From Flavobacterium sp. Root186 (GTDB lineage Bacteria > Bacteroidota > Bacteroidia > Flavobacteriales > Flavobacteriaceae): 64,000 bases of DNA. Position 1 is the first letter of the stretch; each line of letters opens with the position of its first letter. Shown piece after piece: positions 41,500 through 50,102 of this stretch. The stretch is from the NCBI RefSeq assembly GCF_001428525.1, contig NZ_LMHW01000014.1, positions 1 through 64,000 of the forward strand, in the 5' to 3' direction. Made by a program: the position numbers and the translations under genes. The notes under the pieces were generated by a model, which was not told where the DNA came from, did no database searches, and was given only the letters and a program-made list of their open reading frames with translations.

Positions 41500-42201
41500 A
41501 ATGTAGAATATTAATCCTGCATTGAGCGTTTTCATGGTAACTTTTTCTCCGCTTAATGTGGTAACACCATCTTTAAACAACGGACTCAAACCATAATACA
41601 AATAAACATTCCAGGTATTGTAACCCGCAGAAATATACGGCCCATATTGGAATTTATTAATAGCATCATTATTATTTATTCGATACGTGTTTTCGCCATC
41701 GTCTAAAATTGAAGTATTAGAGAATATGTAACTCAATTTTACTCCGCCATAAATTCTCCAGAATTTTGTGCTTTCATAAGTAGAATTACGCCATCTAAAT
41801 TCTATTGGAAGTTCTACAGAATATTGTCTGTATCGGTTTGAAACAATTTCTCCTGCATCTACAACATTATAAACTACGGCCCCGGCTCCATCTTTTGAAA
41901 TACCAAAATTCTGATAGTAATTTTGATAACTCAGTCCTAAACCTGCCGCAATTGAAACTGTTCTGGATTTATTGATTGGCATGTCACGTAAAAACCCGCC
42001 CGAAAGTCCAAGGGAAAATTTGTTCTGCTTGAATTTTTGAGGAATATCTGTAAACATATTATAGGTTACAGAAAAATAAAACTGATCTTCTCTATACAAA
42101 GAATCTATTTTAACTATAGGTTTTATTTCTGCTTTGACATCTTCTTGTGAAAAAGCATTAAAAAATGAAACTAAAAACAAACAGCTAAAAAGAAATCGCA
42201 T
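41494..42201 (-). CDS. PorT-family outer-membrane beta-barrel protein
   Basis: A 235-residue exported protein. The signal peptide ends NAFSQ (about residue 19). Amphipathic beta strands alternate through the body (FSLGLSGGFLRDM, VSIAAGLGLSYQNYYQNFG, YSVELPIEFRWRNS, FWRIYGGVKLSYIFS), and the last residues end in a hydrophobic strand (LNAGLIFYIL), as in eight-stranded barrels. Size and pattern fit the PorT family; PorT/SprT itself is a component of the type IX secretion and gliding system of Bacteroidetes. Whether this is that orthologue or a paralogue cannot be settled here. A minus-strand TATATTTG lies at 42269-42276 upstream. Confidence 0.75.
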   Translation of the reverse strand: MRFLFSCLFLVSFFNAFSQEDVKAEIKPIVKIDSLYREDQFYFSVTYNMFTDIPQKFKQNKFSLGLSGGFLRDMPINKSRTVSIAAGLGLSYQNYYQNFGISKDGAGAVVYNVVDAGEIVSNRYRQYSVELPIEFRWRNSTYESTKFWRIYGGVKLSYIFSNTSILDDGENTYRINNNDAINKFQYGPYISAGYNTWNVYLYYGLSPLFKDGVTTLSGEKVTMKTLNAGLIFYIL

Positions 42202-42390
42202 ATAATTTTTTGAGTTTAAAAGAGGTTCTATAAAATAAACGCTTAATAGAATCGATTTATTTCACTTACAAATATAATATAATGATAGTTCAGGAAGCGA
42301 TTAGAAAGTAATTATTCTGTTTTTGATTAAGAATATTTGTGTTTGCTGAACTTTTTTCAAATAATCTGCATTAGAATTCAAAAAATGAAT

Positions 42391-42419
42391 TTGTATTTGT
42401 TCGATCTTTTATACCTTTG
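42391..42419 (+). promoter_or_regulatory. Promoter of the His/Cys-rich protein gene
   Basis: TTG (42391-42393), 18-bp spacer, TACCTTTG (42412-42419). The ATG at 42426 is only 7 bp beyond the -7 box, so the message may have almost no leader. Confidence 0.6.
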
Positions 42420-42425
42420 TCCTGT

Positions 42426-42779
42426 ATGAAGAAAAAACAGCTCATATTAAGTTTCTCTTTTGCTGTAACAATATTGTTCTCGATATTGTTTCAGTCCATA
42501 CACAGTTATGAGCATATTGTAAAACAGCTTTCAGAAAAACAATGTCACCACGATTATAATGATCCAAGTGGCGAAATAACGCATCAGCATCATAATTACG
42601 ATCTTTGTTATGTTTGTAATTTTGCTTTTGGAAGTTATATTGTTCCGGAAACTTTCTCTTTTCAGTTTCATTCTTTCAGCAGCGAAATCCCTTATTTTTT
42701 CCCGCTGTCAGAAAAGATTTTCTTTGTTTCAAAAAGTTCGTATTTATTACGAGGCCCTCCCGCTGCTATAGTTTCTTAA
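42426..42779 (+). CDS. His/Cys-rich exported small protein upstream of a TonB receptor
   Basis: A 117-residue protein with a signal peptide or anchor (residues 1-25) and a metal-ligand-rich middle: KQCHHDYNDP, then THQHHNYDLCYVCNFAFG, and a C-terminal LLRGPPA. The CxxC plus His clusters and the terminal R-x-PP pattern resemble DUF2946-type proteins that accompany metal-uptake receptors. It lies 143 bp before a TonB-dependent receptor gene. A role in zinc or copper handling is inferred from this. An in-frame TTG at 42417 overlaps the promoter box, so the ATG at 42426 is used. Confidence 0.7.
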   Translation: MKKKQLILSFSFAVTILFSILFQSIHSYEHIVKQLSEKQCHHDYNDPSGEITHQHHNYDLCYVCNFAFGSYIVPETFSFQFHSFSSEIPYFFPLSEKIFFVSKSSYLLRGPPAAIVS

Positions 42780-42922
42780 AATTCAACATCTCTTTTTTTT
42801 AAATCTAAATTCAAAACAACTTTGAGTTTCCTAATCCTGTTTATTAAATTGGGATTGCTGTACTGTTCGTTTAATTTTCATTTAAAAGAAGAAAATCCAT
42901 TTAACTATAGCAAAATTTTCAA

Positions 42923-45130
42923 ATGAAAAAATTAATAATTGCCCTTATTTTAGGGTTTTCGGGCTTGCTTTCTGCCCAAAATTCGGTTTCAGGAACAGTA
43001 ACTGACAATCAAAACCAACCTTTGCCGGGCGTTTCTGTTTATGCTTCAGAATTGCATAAAGGAACAACGACTGATGCAAACGGAAAATACGAATTAAACA
43101 ATCTTCCAAACGGAAATCTGCGTTTGTCTTTTTCTTATGTTGGATATGCTACTCAAAATAAAAATATCATAAAATTAGTAAAGCAAAATACCGTTGATGT
43201 ATCGCTCGAAGAGTCGATTTTAGAAATGGATGAAGTTGTGGTTTCTACACCTTTCAACAAATTGCAATCGCAAAACGTAATGAAAATCGAGCATGAAAGC
43301 ATTAAAACTTTACAGCAAAAAGGAACTTCAACTTTAATTGAAGGTTTGGCGACTATTCCCGGAGTTTCGCAAATTTCTACCGGAACTTCTATTGGTAAAC
43401 CGGTTATTCGTGGATTAAGCGGAAACCGTGTTTTAGTATACTCTCAAGGTGTTCGTATCGAAAACCAGCAGTTTGGAGACGAACATGGTTTAGGTTTAAA
43501 CGATGCCGGAATTGAAAGTGTTGAAGTTATTAAAGGCCCGGCATCGCTATTATACGGTTCTGATGCTTTAGGAGGAGTTTTATACTTTAATCCTGAAAAA
43601 TTTGCTGATGCCGGTACTTTTAAAGCTAATTTCAGTCAAAAATATTTTACGAATACAGAAGGAAGCAATTCTTCTATTGGATTAAAAACGTCTACGGATA
43701 ATTGGAAATTTCTGGCACGTGGAAGTTATAACACGCATTCTGATTATAAAATTGCCGATGGCGACCGTGTTACAAATTCTCGCTATAATGAAACCGATTT
43801 TAAAACCGGAATTGGTTACAGCAACTCAAGTTTCTCAAGTGTTTTAAGATACAATTACAATAAGCTGGATATTGGAATGCCCGAAGATGGAATTGCAGAA
43901 CAATCTTCAAGCAAAGACACTCAATTTCCGAGACAGGGGATTTTTAATCATTTATTGAGTTTAAACAATGTGATCTTTTTTGAAAACTCAAAACTTGATG
44001 TTGATTTAGGTTATATTTCAAATGACAGAAGCGAGTTTGAAGACAGCAATGACGCTTCGCTTCACATGAGATTGAATACTTTGAATTACAACTTAAAATA
44101 TCACTTTCCTAAATTCGGAAAAATCGAAACTATCTTAGGTGTTCAGGGAATGCATCAAACGAATAAAAATTCGGGTGAAGAATATTTAATTCCAGATGCA
44201 ACAACTAATGATTTTGGTGTTTTTGGAACCGCAAATTACGAATGGAACAATAATGTTCTTCAGGCAGGATTACGTTTTGACAACAGAAATGTTACTTCTG
44301 ATCCACACGGAATTGAAGGCGAAGAAGGTTATTTTCAGGCTTTAGACAAATCTTTTGATAGCTTTAATGCTTCTTTAGGATATAAAACAAAACTGGCTGA
44401 ACCGCTTACGCTTCGTTTAAATGTAGCAACCGGATTTAGAGCACCAAACTTAGCGGAGTTAACTTCAAACGGGGTTCACGAAGGAACAAACCGCTATGAA
44501 ATTGGAAATGCTGATTTGAAAACAGAACAAAACGTTCAGACTGATTTGAATTTAGAATACAAAAACACACATTTTGAGTTTTTCGTTAATGGATTTTACA
44601 ATCACATAAACAATTATATCTACACTTCTCCAACTGGAGAAACTCGTGACGATAATGATGTTTTTGCTTATATTCAGGATAATGCACAATTGTACGGAGG
44701 TGAAGTTGGTTTACACTTTCACCCACATCCTTTAGACTGGTTGCATTTTGAAACTAGTTTTGAAACCGTAACCGGTAAAAAAGACAATAATGATTACTTG
44801 CCGTTGATTCCTGCCAACAACTGGAATAATACGCTTAGAACTGAATTTAATATCAAAAACTGGTTAAGCGAAGGTTTTGCTTCGTTAAACGTTTCTTCAA
44901 CTTTTAGCCAGGATAATGTGAGTGGTTTTGAAACTGCTTCTAAAGGTTATACTTTGGTAAATTTAGGCTTTGGAGGAACTGTAAAATTGGGTAAAACTGC
45001 TTTTGACATCAACCTGAACGGAAACAATTTATTCGACAAAAAATACATTGCGCACCTTTCAAGATTAAAAACAGACGGAATCCCAAATATTGGAAGAAAC
45101 ATCGTTCTGGGCGTTAATTTCAATCTGTAA
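42923..45130 (+). CDS. TonB-dependent outer-membrane receptor
   Basis: A 735-residue receptor that uses TonB energy for uptake. Signal peptide (LLSAQ, about residue 19), a carboxypeptidase-regulatory-like domain (residues 22-95: LPGVSVYASELHKGTTTDA), plug domain (about 105-230: IRGLSGNRVLVYSQGVRI, then VEVIKGPASLLYGSDALGG) and a 22-strand barrel (VATGFRAPNLAELTSNG, closing with NIGRNIVLGVNFNL). His-rich loops (LHFHPHPLDWLHFE, GDEHGLG) and the metal-ligand-rich small protein upstream point to a metal or metal-complex substrate; this is inference. No SusD-like partner is present. Confidence 0.9.
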   Translation: MKKLIIALILGFSGLLSAQNSVSGTVTDNQNQPLPGVSVYASELHKGTTTDANGKYELNNLPNGNLRLSFSYVGYATQNKNIIKLVKQNTVDVSLEESILEMDEVVVSTPFNKLQSQNVMKIEHESIKTLQQKGTSTLIEGLATIPGVSQISTGTSIGKPVIRGLSGNRVLVYSQGVRIENQQFGDEHGLGLNDAGIESVEVIKGPASLLYGSDALGGVLYFNPEKFADAGTFKANFSQKYFTNTEGSNSSIGLKTSTDNWKFLARGSYNTHSDYKIADGDRVTNSRYNETDFKTGIGYSNSSFSSVLRYNYNKLDIGMPEDGIAEQSSSKDTQFPRQGIFNHLLSLNNVIFFENSKLDVDLGYISNDRSEFEDSNDASLHMRLNTLNYNLKYHFPKFGKIETILGVQGMHQTNKNSGEEYLIPDATTNDFGVFGTANYEWNNNVLQAGLRFDNRNVTSDPHGIEGEEGYFQALDKSFDSFNASLGYKTKLAEPLTLRLNVATGFRAPNLAELTSNGVHEGTNRYEIGNADLKTEQNVQTDLNLEYKNTHFEFFVNGFYNHINNYIYTSPTGETRDDNDVFAYIQDNAQLYGGEVGLHFHPHPLDWLHFETSFETVTGKKDNNDYLPLIPANNWNNTLRTEFNIKNWLSEGFASLNVSSTFSQDNVSGFETASKGYTLVNLGFGGTVKLGKTAFDINLNGNNLFDKKYIAHLSRLKTDGIPNIGRNIVLGVNFNL

Positions 45131-45142
45131 CATTTTTTTTAA

Positions 45143-45294
45143 ACCATATAAGTTATATAAGTAAATAAAAGCTAAGCCTTAAATTAAATAAGCTCATATA
45201 ACTTACATGGTTTAATTCTTTATTCTTTAAATGAGTTATCCTACTAAATATAAGCTTGACCTTAAATTAAATGAACTTATATAACTTATATGGT
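45143..45294. repeat. Inverted word repeat (accatataag family)
   Basis: accatataagttatataag (45143-45161), a variant reverse copy (45193-45211) and the exact reverse complement (45276-45294), between the TonB receptor and prolyl oligopeptidase genes. The same word occurs at 18758, 23162 and 23303. Confidence 0.85.
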
Positions 45295-45351
45295 TTAAAT
45301 TATTTTCACAACAAAAAGTGCTATTTTTGTTACAACTGTTAATCAAAAACT

Positions 45352-47460
45352 ATGAAAAAAACCTTTCTTATAATGGCAATTACAACTGCAGGAATTTCAT
45401 TTGGACAAAATAAAATTCAGTACCCGGAAACAAAAAAAGGAGAAACTGTCGACGTGTATTTTGATACAAAAGTAAGCGATCCTTATCGTTGGCTTGAAGA
45501 TGATAAATCTGCAGAAACTGGTGCTTGGGTTAAAGCTGAAAATGAAGTAACTTATGGATATTTAGATAAAATTCCATTTCGCGAAGAACTTAAGAAGCGA
45601 ATGGAAAAACTTTGGAACTACGAAAAAATAGGTGCTCCATCTAAAGAAGGAAAGTTTACTTATTATTCTAAAAATAACGGCCTTCAAAATCAATCTGTTA
45701 TTTACAGAAAAGATCAAAGTGGTAAAGAAGAAGTTTTTCTGGATCCGAATACTTTCTCGAAAGACGGAACCACTTCGCTTGGCGGTTTAGATTTTTCTAA
45801 AGATGGAAATAAAGCGGCATATTCCATTTCTGAAGGCGGAAGCGACTGGAGAAAAGTGATTATTATTGATGCTGTTTCTAAAAAAGTTTTGGAAGATACT
45901 TTGGTCGATGTAAAATTCAGCGGCGTTTCATGGCTTGGAAATGAAGGTTTTTATTATTCTAGTTACGATAAACCAAAAGGAAGCGAGCTTTCTGCAAAAA
46001 CAGATCAGCACAAATTGTATTTTCATAAGTTAGGAACTTCTCAAAAAGAAGATAAAGTAATTTTTGGTGCAGATCAAAAAAGGAGATATGTTGGCGGTTC
46101 TGTGACCGAAGACAATCATTATTTAGTAATTACGGCTGCTAATTCGACTTACGGAAATGAACTTTATATTAAAGATTTAAAAACTCCAAACAGCCCTATT
46201 GTTACCATTGTAGACAACTTCAACAGTGATAATAATATTATCGAAAACGAAGGAAGTAAATTATTCATACAAACGGATTATAACGCTCCTAACGGCCGCG
46301 TGGTTTCTGTAGATTTCAGCAATCCAAAACAGGAAAACTGGAAAGATTTTATAAAAGAAACTGAGAATGTTTTATCTCCATCTACGGGTGGCGGCTATTT
46401 CTTTGCCAATTATACAAAAGATGCTGTTTCGTTAGTTTTACAATATGATTACAGCGGAAAACTAGTTCGCGAAATCAAACTTCCTGCAGTTGGAACTGCT
46501 GGCGGATTTGGTGCAAAAAAAGAAGAAAAGATTTTATACTACAGTTTTACAAACTATACAACACCAGGAACCATTTTTTCTTTTGAACCAAAATCTGGTA
46601 AATCAGAAGTGTATCAAAAACCAAAAGTTGATTTCAAAAGTGAAGATTACGAGTCTAAACAAGTTTTCTATACTTCAAAAGACGGCACAAAAGTTCCTAT
46701 GATTATTACCTATAAAAAAGGAACTAAATTAGATGGTAAAAATCCAACGATTCTTTACGGTTACGGCGGATTTAATATTAGTTTGACGCCTGCATTTAGT
46801 ATTTCGAATGCGGTTTGGATGGAAAACGGAGGTGTTTATGCGGTTGCCAATTTAAGAGGCGGCGGTGAATATGGAAAAAAATGGCACGATGCAGGAACAA
46901 AGCTTCAAAAACAAAATGTATTTGATGATTTTATCGCTGCTGCAGAGTATCTAATCGCACAAAAATATACTTCATCTGATTATTTAGCTATTCGCGGAGG
47001 ATCTAACGGAGGTTTATTAGTTGGCGCAGCAATGACACAGCGTCCTGATTTGATGAAAGTAGCTTTGCCTGCGGTTGGTGTAATGGACATGCTTCGTTAC
47101 CATACCTTTACAGCTGGTGCGGGCTGGGCGTATGATTACGGAACAGCTCAGGATAATAAAGAAATGTTTGAATATTTAAAAGGATATTCTCCTGTTCAAA
47201 ACGTTAAAAATGGCACTAAATATCCGGCAACAATGGTAACAACTGGAGATCATGATGACCGTGTAGTTCCGGCTCACAGTTTTAAATTTGCTGCAGAATT
47301 GCAAGACAAACAAGCGGGAGAAAACCCGGTTTTAATTAGAATTGATGTAAAAGCTGGTCACGGTGCAGGAAAATCTGTAGCGGCTACAATTCAGGAGAAT
47401 GTAGACATTCAGGCTTTCACTCTTTATAATATGGGATTTAAAGCTTTGCCTAAAAAGTAA
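45352..47460 (+). CDS. Exported prolyl oligopeptidase (S9A)
   Basis: A 702-residue serine peptidase that cleaves after proline in short peptides. A signal peptide (ISFGQ, about residue 19) places it in the periplasm or outside. The beta-propeller follows the N-terminal SDPYRWLEDDKS. The alpha/beta-hydrolase domain has nucleophile Ser551 in RGGSNGGLL, the acid within DHDDRVVP (about 633-636), and His670 in AGHGAGK. The oxyanion-region block NLRGGGEYGKKWH is present. It is a single gene; a TATTTTTG box (45322-45329) precedes it. Confidence 0.95.
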   Translation: MKKTFLIMAITTAGISFGQNKIQYPETKKGETVDVYFDTKVSDPYRWLEDDKSAETGAWVKAENEVTYGYLDKIPFREELKKRMEKLWNYEKIGAPSKEGKFTYYSKNNGLQNQSVIYRKDQSGKEEVFLDPNTFSKDGTTSLGGLDFSKDGNKAAYSISEGGSDWRKVIIIDAVSKKVLEDTLVDVKFSGVSWLGNEGFYYSSYDKPKGSELSAKTDQHKLYFHKLGTSQKEDKVIFGADQKRRYVGGSVTEDNHYLVITAANSTYGNELYIKDLKTPNSPIVTIVDNFNSDNNIIENEGSKLFIQTDYNAPNGRVVSVDFSNPKQENWKDFIKETENVLSPSTGGGYFFANYTKDAVSLVLQYDYSGKLVREIKLPAVGTAGGFGAKKEEKILYYSFTNYTTPGTIFSFEPKSGKSEVYQKPKVDFKSEDYESKQVFYTSKDGTKVPMIITYKKGTKLDGKNPTILYGYGGFNISLTPAFSISNAVWMENGGVYAVANLRGGGEYGKKWHDAGTKLQKQNVFDDFIAAAEYLIAQKYTSSDYLAIRGGSNGGLLVGAAMTQRPDLMKVALPAVGVMDMLRYHTFTAGAGWAYDYGTAQDNKEMFEYLKGYSPVQNVKNGTKYPATMVTTGDHDDRVVPAHSFKFAAELQDKQAGENPVLIRIDVKAGHGAGKSVAATIQENVDIQAFTLYNMGFKALPKK

Positions 47461-47484
47461 AACTTTTAAAACTTAATTTTTTCA

Positions 47485-47650
47485 GCCGCGAATTCACTAA
47501 TTATTTTTTGTGAATTCGTGGCTTTGTTTATTTTGTTTCACGCAGATTTAAAATGATTTAAACGGATACACACAGATTTTTATTAATTAAATCAGCTTAG
47601 ATCTGCCTAAATCTGTAGAATCTACGTGAAATAATTCGTGAATTCGTGGC
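47485..47650. repeat. Nested word repeats
   Basis: Outer words gccgcgaattcactaatt (47485) and gtgaattcgtggc (47510-47522) are answered by aattcgtgaattcgtggc (47633-47650). An inner pair starts tttcacgcagattt (about 47536) and ends ctacgtgaaat (about 47630). No gene is in the gap. Confidence 0.7.
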
Positions 47651-47705
47651 TAACTTTTTTAAATAAAGCATTTACACTAAATTTGAAAAACTTAAAACTT
47701 AAACC

Positions 47706-48698
47706 ATGAAAATTATAAAGTGGGGAATTATAGGCTGCGGGAATGTAACAGAAGTAAAAAGCGGGCCGGCTTTTCAGAGAGCTCCTAATTCTGCTTTGGT
47801 TGCTGTTATGCGAAGAGACGCAAAGCTTGCAGAAGATTATGCAAAACGTCATAATGTTCAGAAATGGTATTCGAATGCCGCCGATTTAATTAACGATCCT
47901 GAAGTTGACGCGGTTTATATTGCTACTCCGCCATCTTCCCATAAAGAATATACTCTTTTGTGTGCCAAAGCCGGAAAACCTGTATATGTTGAAAAACCAA
48001 TGGCATTGACTTTTGAAGAATGTAATGAAATGATCAGTGCCTGCAAAGAACATAATGTTCCTTTGTTTGTTGCTTATTACAGAAGGGGCTTACCTCGCTT
48101 TTTAAAAATAAAAGAAATAATTGACAAAGGAAAATTAGGAAACATAAGACATGTAAATACTGTTTTATATCATCCTTTTGAAGCACGTTACGACGACGAA
48201 ATCAATCTTCCGTGGACAGTTTTGCCACATATTTCAGGAGGTGGAATTTTTGTTGATCTGGCCTGCCATACTTTAGATTTTCTGGATTTTGTTTTGGGTC
48301 CGATAAAATCTGTTCGCGGACATGCGACTTCTCAACTTAAAGCATATCCTGCTGAAGATTCAGTTTCTATGTCATTTTTATTTGAAAATGGAGTTCACGG
48401 AACTGGTTTATGGAATTTCGCCAGTTTTGAGCGTTACGATAACACTGAAATTGTGGGTGATAAAGGTAAAATCTCATTTTCAACTTTCGGAAATGATCCA
48501 ATACATGTTCAATATACAAATGGAAAAAAAGAAAGTATTACAATTGAGAATCCGCTTCATATTCAGCAGCCCTTTATAGAAACTGTAATGACAGAGCTTT
48601 TAGGTAAAGAAGGGGCTTCTCCGTCTAAAGGAATTTCAGGAGCAAGAACGACTTGGGTTATTGATGAAGTTTTGAAGGAGTTTAGGAATTCGAAATAA
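47706..48698 (+). CDS. Gfo/Idh/MocA-family oxidoreductase
   Basis: A 330-residue NAD(P)-dependent oxidoreductase, usually acting on sugars or inositols. N-terminal Rossmann motif WGIIGCGNVTEVKSG, then the signature VYVEKPMALTFEE with the catalytic-type Lys, and the substrate-domain GGGIFVDLACHTLDFLDFVLG containing the DxxxH pattern. The length is typical. No sugar operon is adjacent, so the substrate is unknown. A TAAATTTG -7 box (47678-47685) lies upstream. Confidence 0.9.
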   Translation: MKIIKWGIIGCGNVTEVKSGPAFQRAPNSALVAVMRRDAKLAEDYAKRHNVQKWYSNAADLINDPEVDAVYIATPPSSHKEYTLLCAKAGKPVYVEKPMALTFEECNEMISACKEHNVPLFVAYYRRGLPRFLKIKEIIDKGKLGNIRHVNTVLYHPFEARYDDEINLPWTVLPHISGGGIFVDLACHTLDFLDFVLGPIKSVRGHATSQLKAYPAEDSVSMSFLFENGVHGTGLWNFASFERYDNTEIVGDKGKISFSTFGNDPIHVQYTNGKKESITIENPLHIQQPFIETVMTELLGKEGASPSKGISGARTTWVIDEVLKEFRNSK

Positions 48699-48749
48699 CT
48701 TTATATTACATAAGTTCAATTGCATTCAGCTTTAGCTAGAGGATAAAAA

Positions 48750-48860
48750 TTAAAACATATTCAAGGCTTTCGCCAAAAACGTTTGTTTGCCTAAATCCTT
48801 TTTAAATTCAATTCTATCAACCTCGGCAAAAGCTGTAGGCAATTGAATAAATCTTGTCAT
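48750..48860 (-). pseudogene. Short coding-like remnant (36 codons)
   Basis: An ATG-initiated minus-strand frame reads MTRFIQLPTAFAEVD, then RIEFKKDLGKQTFLAKALNMF. The frame stays open upstream through the terminator at 48892 with coding-like residues (FISPFVE). It looks like the tail of a larger protein, with no body left. It may be a decayed gene or a small protein of its own; I do not recognise it. Confidence 0.3.
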
Positions 48861-48891
48861 TTCTACGAAAGGAGAAATAAAAACAAAGCAA

Positions 48892-48919
48892 AAAAGGATA
48901 TTCTCACGAATATCCTTTT
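48892..48919 (-). terminator. Terminator of the outer-membrane protein gene
   Basis: A 12-bp stem aaaaggatattc/gaatatcctttt with a 4-base loop and T residues on the minus strand, 32 bp after the stop codon. Confidence 0.88.
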
Positions 48920-48950
48920 CTTCAAAAAACTATAAAACTTCTATAAAAAA

Positions 48951-49925
48951 TTATAGGCTGTATTTTAAACCTAAAGTTAATCCTAAACCAGAAATTCCAA
49001 CATAAGAACTTAATTCGTCCATTTTGTCATCTGGTCTTGTTGTGTCTGCTGTATCAGTAGTTGTAGCAGTGTTCGGATTAAATAACGGATTATTAGAATT
49101 TACATCTAATCTATCGTGATATACAGTGTATCTCTGTGATGTATTTCTTGTTGCTAAAGCATCCTGTCCGTTTACTGTATATTCTGTAGTTTCTTTAGTT
49201 TTACCATGAACAGTAAAGTTACGGTATTCTAATTCTGCAAAAGCAGAAATGTGTTTTCCTAATTTATAAGATGTTCCTAAAGTCGCCATAAATCCAAGAG
49301 TTGGATTTGGTTTTACTACATCTTTAGAATAAATATTTGTTGTACTTACAACATTATTTCCTACATAAGATGTAAGTTCTCTATCCGTTTTAATATCTAA
49401 TGTACCATGAATTGGAACAATAACCCCAACTTTAGTATATGGTTCAAAACCATGAGCTTCACCTAAAAACATTACAACTGCTGGTGCTATATCAAAAGCT
49501 TTGATTTGTCCATTAGCCTGAAAACTAATGTAAGTTGCAACATTGTTAGCTGGTGTATATGAATAAAGTCTATCAGTAGTCTGAGCCATAGTTTTGCTAT
49601 TACTAATGTAGTAGTTAGCCCCTAACTCAACTCCTAAACGTGTAGAAAAACGGTATCCTGCAGTAATTCCACTTCTAAAACCTTGTCCAAAAGATCCTGT
49701 AATACTTTCTCTTGAAACTAATTTATTATTTGCTAAAGTCCCAGCATATACGTCTCTGTTTGGTGCCTGACCTCCCACTTCTGGAAACTCAGTTGAAGCA
49801 GTTTGGTTGAAATAAGATCCACCTAATTTAAAGTACCAGCTTTCCGGTTTGTCTGCTTTTTCTGTTTGCGCCATTGTAGCGATAGAGCAAACTAATAATC
49901 CTAATAAAAATAGGTTCTTTTTCAT
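48951..49925 (-). CDS. Outer-membrane beta-barrel protein
   Basis: A 324-residue exported protein. The signal peptide ends ATMAQ (about residue 20). The mature part has alternating aromatic/hydrophobic strands (WYFKLGGSYFNQT, RSGITAGYRFSTRLGVELGANYY, PTLGFMATLGTSYKLG, AFAELEYRNFTVHGK) and a terminal strand GLGLTLGLKYSL with near-terminal aromatic. This matches OmpA/OmpW-like eight-strand barrels without a peptidoglycan-binding domain. Low-complexity Asp/Thr (TATTTDTADTTRPDDK) forms a late loop. Function is unknown; the barrel call is firm. A minus-strand TAAGTTTG (49949-49956) is upstream. Confidence 0.82.
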   Translation of the reverse strand: MKKNLFLLGLLVCSIATMAQTEKADKPESWYFKLGGSYFNQTASTEFPEVGGQAPNRDVYAGTLANNKLVSRESITGSFGQGFRSGITAGYRFSTRLGVELGANYYISNSKTMAQTTDRLYSYTPANNVATYISFQANGQIKAFDIAPAVVMFLGEAHGFEPYTKVGVIVPIHGTLDIKTDRELTSYVGNNVVSTTNIYSKDVVKPNPTLGFMATLGTSYKLGKHISAFAELEYRNFTVHGKTKETTEYTVNGQDALATRNTSQRYTVYHDRLDVNSNNPLFNPNTATTTDTADTTRPDDKMDELSSYVGISGLGLTLGLKYSL

Positions 49926-50102
49926 AATTCTGATTTAATTAATTTATACAAACTTAGAATTTTTTAACATATTCTTATAATTTGCATTGTTAGACTTGGA
50001 ACGAAATCGTTGTAATTTTGGGCAATATTACTAAAAAAGTATTATGCATGCATATTTTTAACACTAAAAATTTACATTCAATTAAATTTTAACTGTTAAA
50101 AT

